A program made the position numbers and the translations under genes. Below are positions 62,717 through 64,000 of a DNA stretch of 64,000 nucleotides, piece after piece. Source of the DNA: Pedobacter sp. KBW06 (GTDB lineage Bacteria > Bacteroidota > Bacteroidia > Sphingobacteriales > Sphingobacteriaceae); contig NZ_QAJL01000003.1 in assembly GCF_003852525.1 (NCBI RefSeq), positions 1,340,134 to 1,404,133 on the forward strand, written 5' to 3'. The notes below the pieces were generated by a model that was not told where the DNA came from, did no database searches, and saw only the letters and a program-made list of their open reading frames with translations. Each line of letters opens with the position of its first letter. Positions within the stretch are counted from its first letter, which is position 1.

Positions 62717-64000
62717 TTAGAAACCTAAGTTTAAGCCAATGAAAAAAGTTCTTGCCTGAGGGTAATAACCGCGGTCAATACCAAAACTCCCCCCTCCGAT
62801 CTCCGGATCATAGCCATTATACCTGGTCAGCGTTAACAGGTTATTTGCCATCGCATAGATCCTGACTTTATCCAGGCCAGCTTTCTTACTGATCGATTTC
62901 GAAAGGGTATAACCCAGCTGTACAGTCTTGATCCGGAAATAATCCCCATTTTCTATAAACATTTTAGACACCCTGCCGAAATTCTGATTGGCATCATCGG
63001 TGGTCAGCCTCGGAAAAGAATTGGTAGATCCTTCACCAGTCCACCTTCCTAAAGCTTCGGTAGTATAATTGGATGAAGGAAGGTCAAAGCGGCGTAAGCC
63101 ATTAAAAATCTGATTTCCCGCAACACCCTGTCCGAAGACCAGGAAGTCAAATCCTCTCCAGGCAGCAGACAGTGTCAAACCATAACTAAAGTCGGGCGTA
63201 GGATCTCCGAGAAATTCTCTGTCGGCATCGTTGATCTTTCCATCTCCATTGAGATCTGCAAAACGGATATCACCAGGTTTTGCATCCGGCTGAATGGGAT
63301 TTCCCGCAGCATTTTTATAATTTGCGATCTCTGAGGCATTCTGAAATAAACCTTCGGAACGGTATCCGTAAAAAGACCCGATGGCATGCCCAACTGCAGT
63401 CCTTGTCAGCTCCAGCTGTTGAGGAGTGATCCTGGCACCGGCAAGAAAATCTTTATCATCTCCAAGAAAATCAATCCTGTTTTTTATAAATGTCGCATTG
63501 GCATTGGCTTTAAAACTAACCTCTCCTATCGTTTTGGCGTAACCCAGCTCAAATTCAATCCCTTTATTGGTCAGGGTTGCTATATTTCCGATTGGTCCGT
63601 TGTTACCCACATAAAGCGGCACCCTTACATCCAGCAACATATCTGTTGTCTTTTTGGTAAATACGTCTGCAGTGAAAGTAAATGTCCCGAACAAAATGGC
63701 ATCCAATCCAATATTTGTAGAGGTTGTTTCTTCCCATTTGAGGTCTGGGTTTGACAAGGCATTAGGACTCACCCCATTTACCAGAACCGGGAGAAGACCA
63801 GTACCAAGACTATAATTTCTACCTCCGCTTACGGTAGACAGGTACCTGAAATCACCGATCCTGTCGTTCCCGGTTACCCCGTAAGAACCTCTGAATTTCA
63901 GCAGGCTGATCACTTTGTTTTCAGGAAAAAAGTCTTCTTTCGAAGCTACCCATCCAAGAGATACGGATGGAAAATAACCATATTTATTATTTGGGCCAAA
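62717..64000 (-). CDS. SusC/RagA TonB-dependent transporter, C-terminal part (cut by window edge)
   Basis: The frame runs off the right edge of the window without a start, so this is the last 427 codons of a SusC barrel. It begins within FGPNNKYGYFPSVSLGWVAS, continues through RGSYGVTGNDRIGDFRYLS and ends with IGLNLGF, a terminal phenylalanine as in other barrels. It pairs with the SusD gene 16 bases downstream and starts the beta-glucan locus seen here. Whether an STN domain or regulator precedes it cannot be judged from this window. Confidence 0.93.
   Translation of the reverse strand, partial: FGPNNKYGYFPSVSLGWVASKEDFFPENKVISLLKFRGSYGVTGNDRIGDFRYLSTVSGGRNYSLGTGLLPVLVNGVSPNALSNPDLKWEETTSTNIGLDAILFGTFTFTADVFTKKTTDMLLDVRVPLYVGNNGPIGNIATLTNKGIEFELGYAKTIGEVSFKANANATFIKNRIDFLGDDKDFLAGARITPQQLELTRTAVGHAIGSFYGYRSEGLFQNASEIANYKNAAGNPIQPDAKPGDIRFADLNGDGKINDADREFLGDPTPDFSYGLTLSAAWRGFDFLVFGQGVAGNQIFNGLRRFDLPSSNYTTEALGRWTGEGSTNSFPRLTTDDANQNFGRVSKMFIENGDYFRIKTVQLGYTLSKSISKKAGLDKVRIYAMANNLLTLTRYNGYDPEIGGGSFGIDRGYYPQARTFFIGLNLGF

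Noticed and set aside
1-64000. CRISPR arrays, tRNA, rRNA genes and known riboswitches
   Set aside because: No regularly spaced repeats or recognisable RNA cores were found when reading the intergenic regions; the largest gap is only 349 bases.

Overview
The window reads as chromosome of a Bacteroidota bacterium of the Sphingobacteriaceae, most likely Pedobacter or a close relative. The reasons are the many SusC/SusD pairs, ECF sigma/FecR pairs, a secreted protein with a gliding-motility-type C-terminal domain, a PUR-family nucleic-acid binder, a long NusB, and promoters of the TAnnTTTG type. The genus is inferred from gene content and protein style; no 16S rRNA, tRNA or ribosomal protein gene is present to confirm it.

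Layout. Positions 1-4.8 kb hold housekeeping and small genes: a GNAT acetyltransferase, a type IX-secreted Ig-like protein, class II fructose-bisphosphate aldolase, a small membrane protein and a TetR regulator. At 5.0-10.1 kb a SusC/SusD pair is divergent from the TetR gene. AccD and a GH92 alpha-mannosidase follow; the mannosidase has two LacI-type palindromes upstream. From 13.7 to 27.6 kb lies a core block: a cysteine desulfurase and phosphoglucosamine mutase; a methyltransferase, PAP2 phosphatase and ZIP transporter; an MBL exonuclease-like protein, a 53-residue DUF5522 protein and a MarR regulator; CoaE, YbbR, YajC, a DUF1573 protein and NusB; leucine dehydrogenase; an ABC exporter; and the PUR protein.

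From 27.7 to 56.1 kb, three copies of one six-gene module stand in tandem, all on the minus strand. The order in each is ECF sigma factor, FecR anti-sigma, STN-type SusC, SusD, a variable gene, then a secreted TlpA-like thioredoxin with an N-terminal DUF4369 region. The variable slot holds a thioredoxin-fold protein (copy 1), a metallopeptidase-like lipoprotein lacking HExxH (copy 2), or a DUF4465 lipoprotein (copy 3). None of the three carries a glycoside hydrolase. The likely logic is ligand import by SusC/SusD, envelope signalling through the STN domain to FecR and sigma, and periplasmic thiol chemistry by the thioredoxins. The TlpA gene of copy 1 has an in-frame amber codon straight after its CxxC motif.

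Between fecR and susC of every module, the opposite (plus) strand carries the same design: TACATTTG, three bases, then GGTT twice, and 50-110 bases later a hairpin with a U-rich tail on that strand only. This resembles the cis-antisense small RNAs reported for Don-type loci of Bacteroides and is the most interesting regulatory signal here.

From 56.9 kb to the right edge lies a beta-glucan utilisation locus: GH5 plus CBM6-like module, GH16 laminarinase-like lipoprotein, PKD-type surface glycan-binding lipoprotein, SusD, and a SusC cut by the window edge. A terminator-like hairpin separates the binding-protein genes from the enzyme genes.
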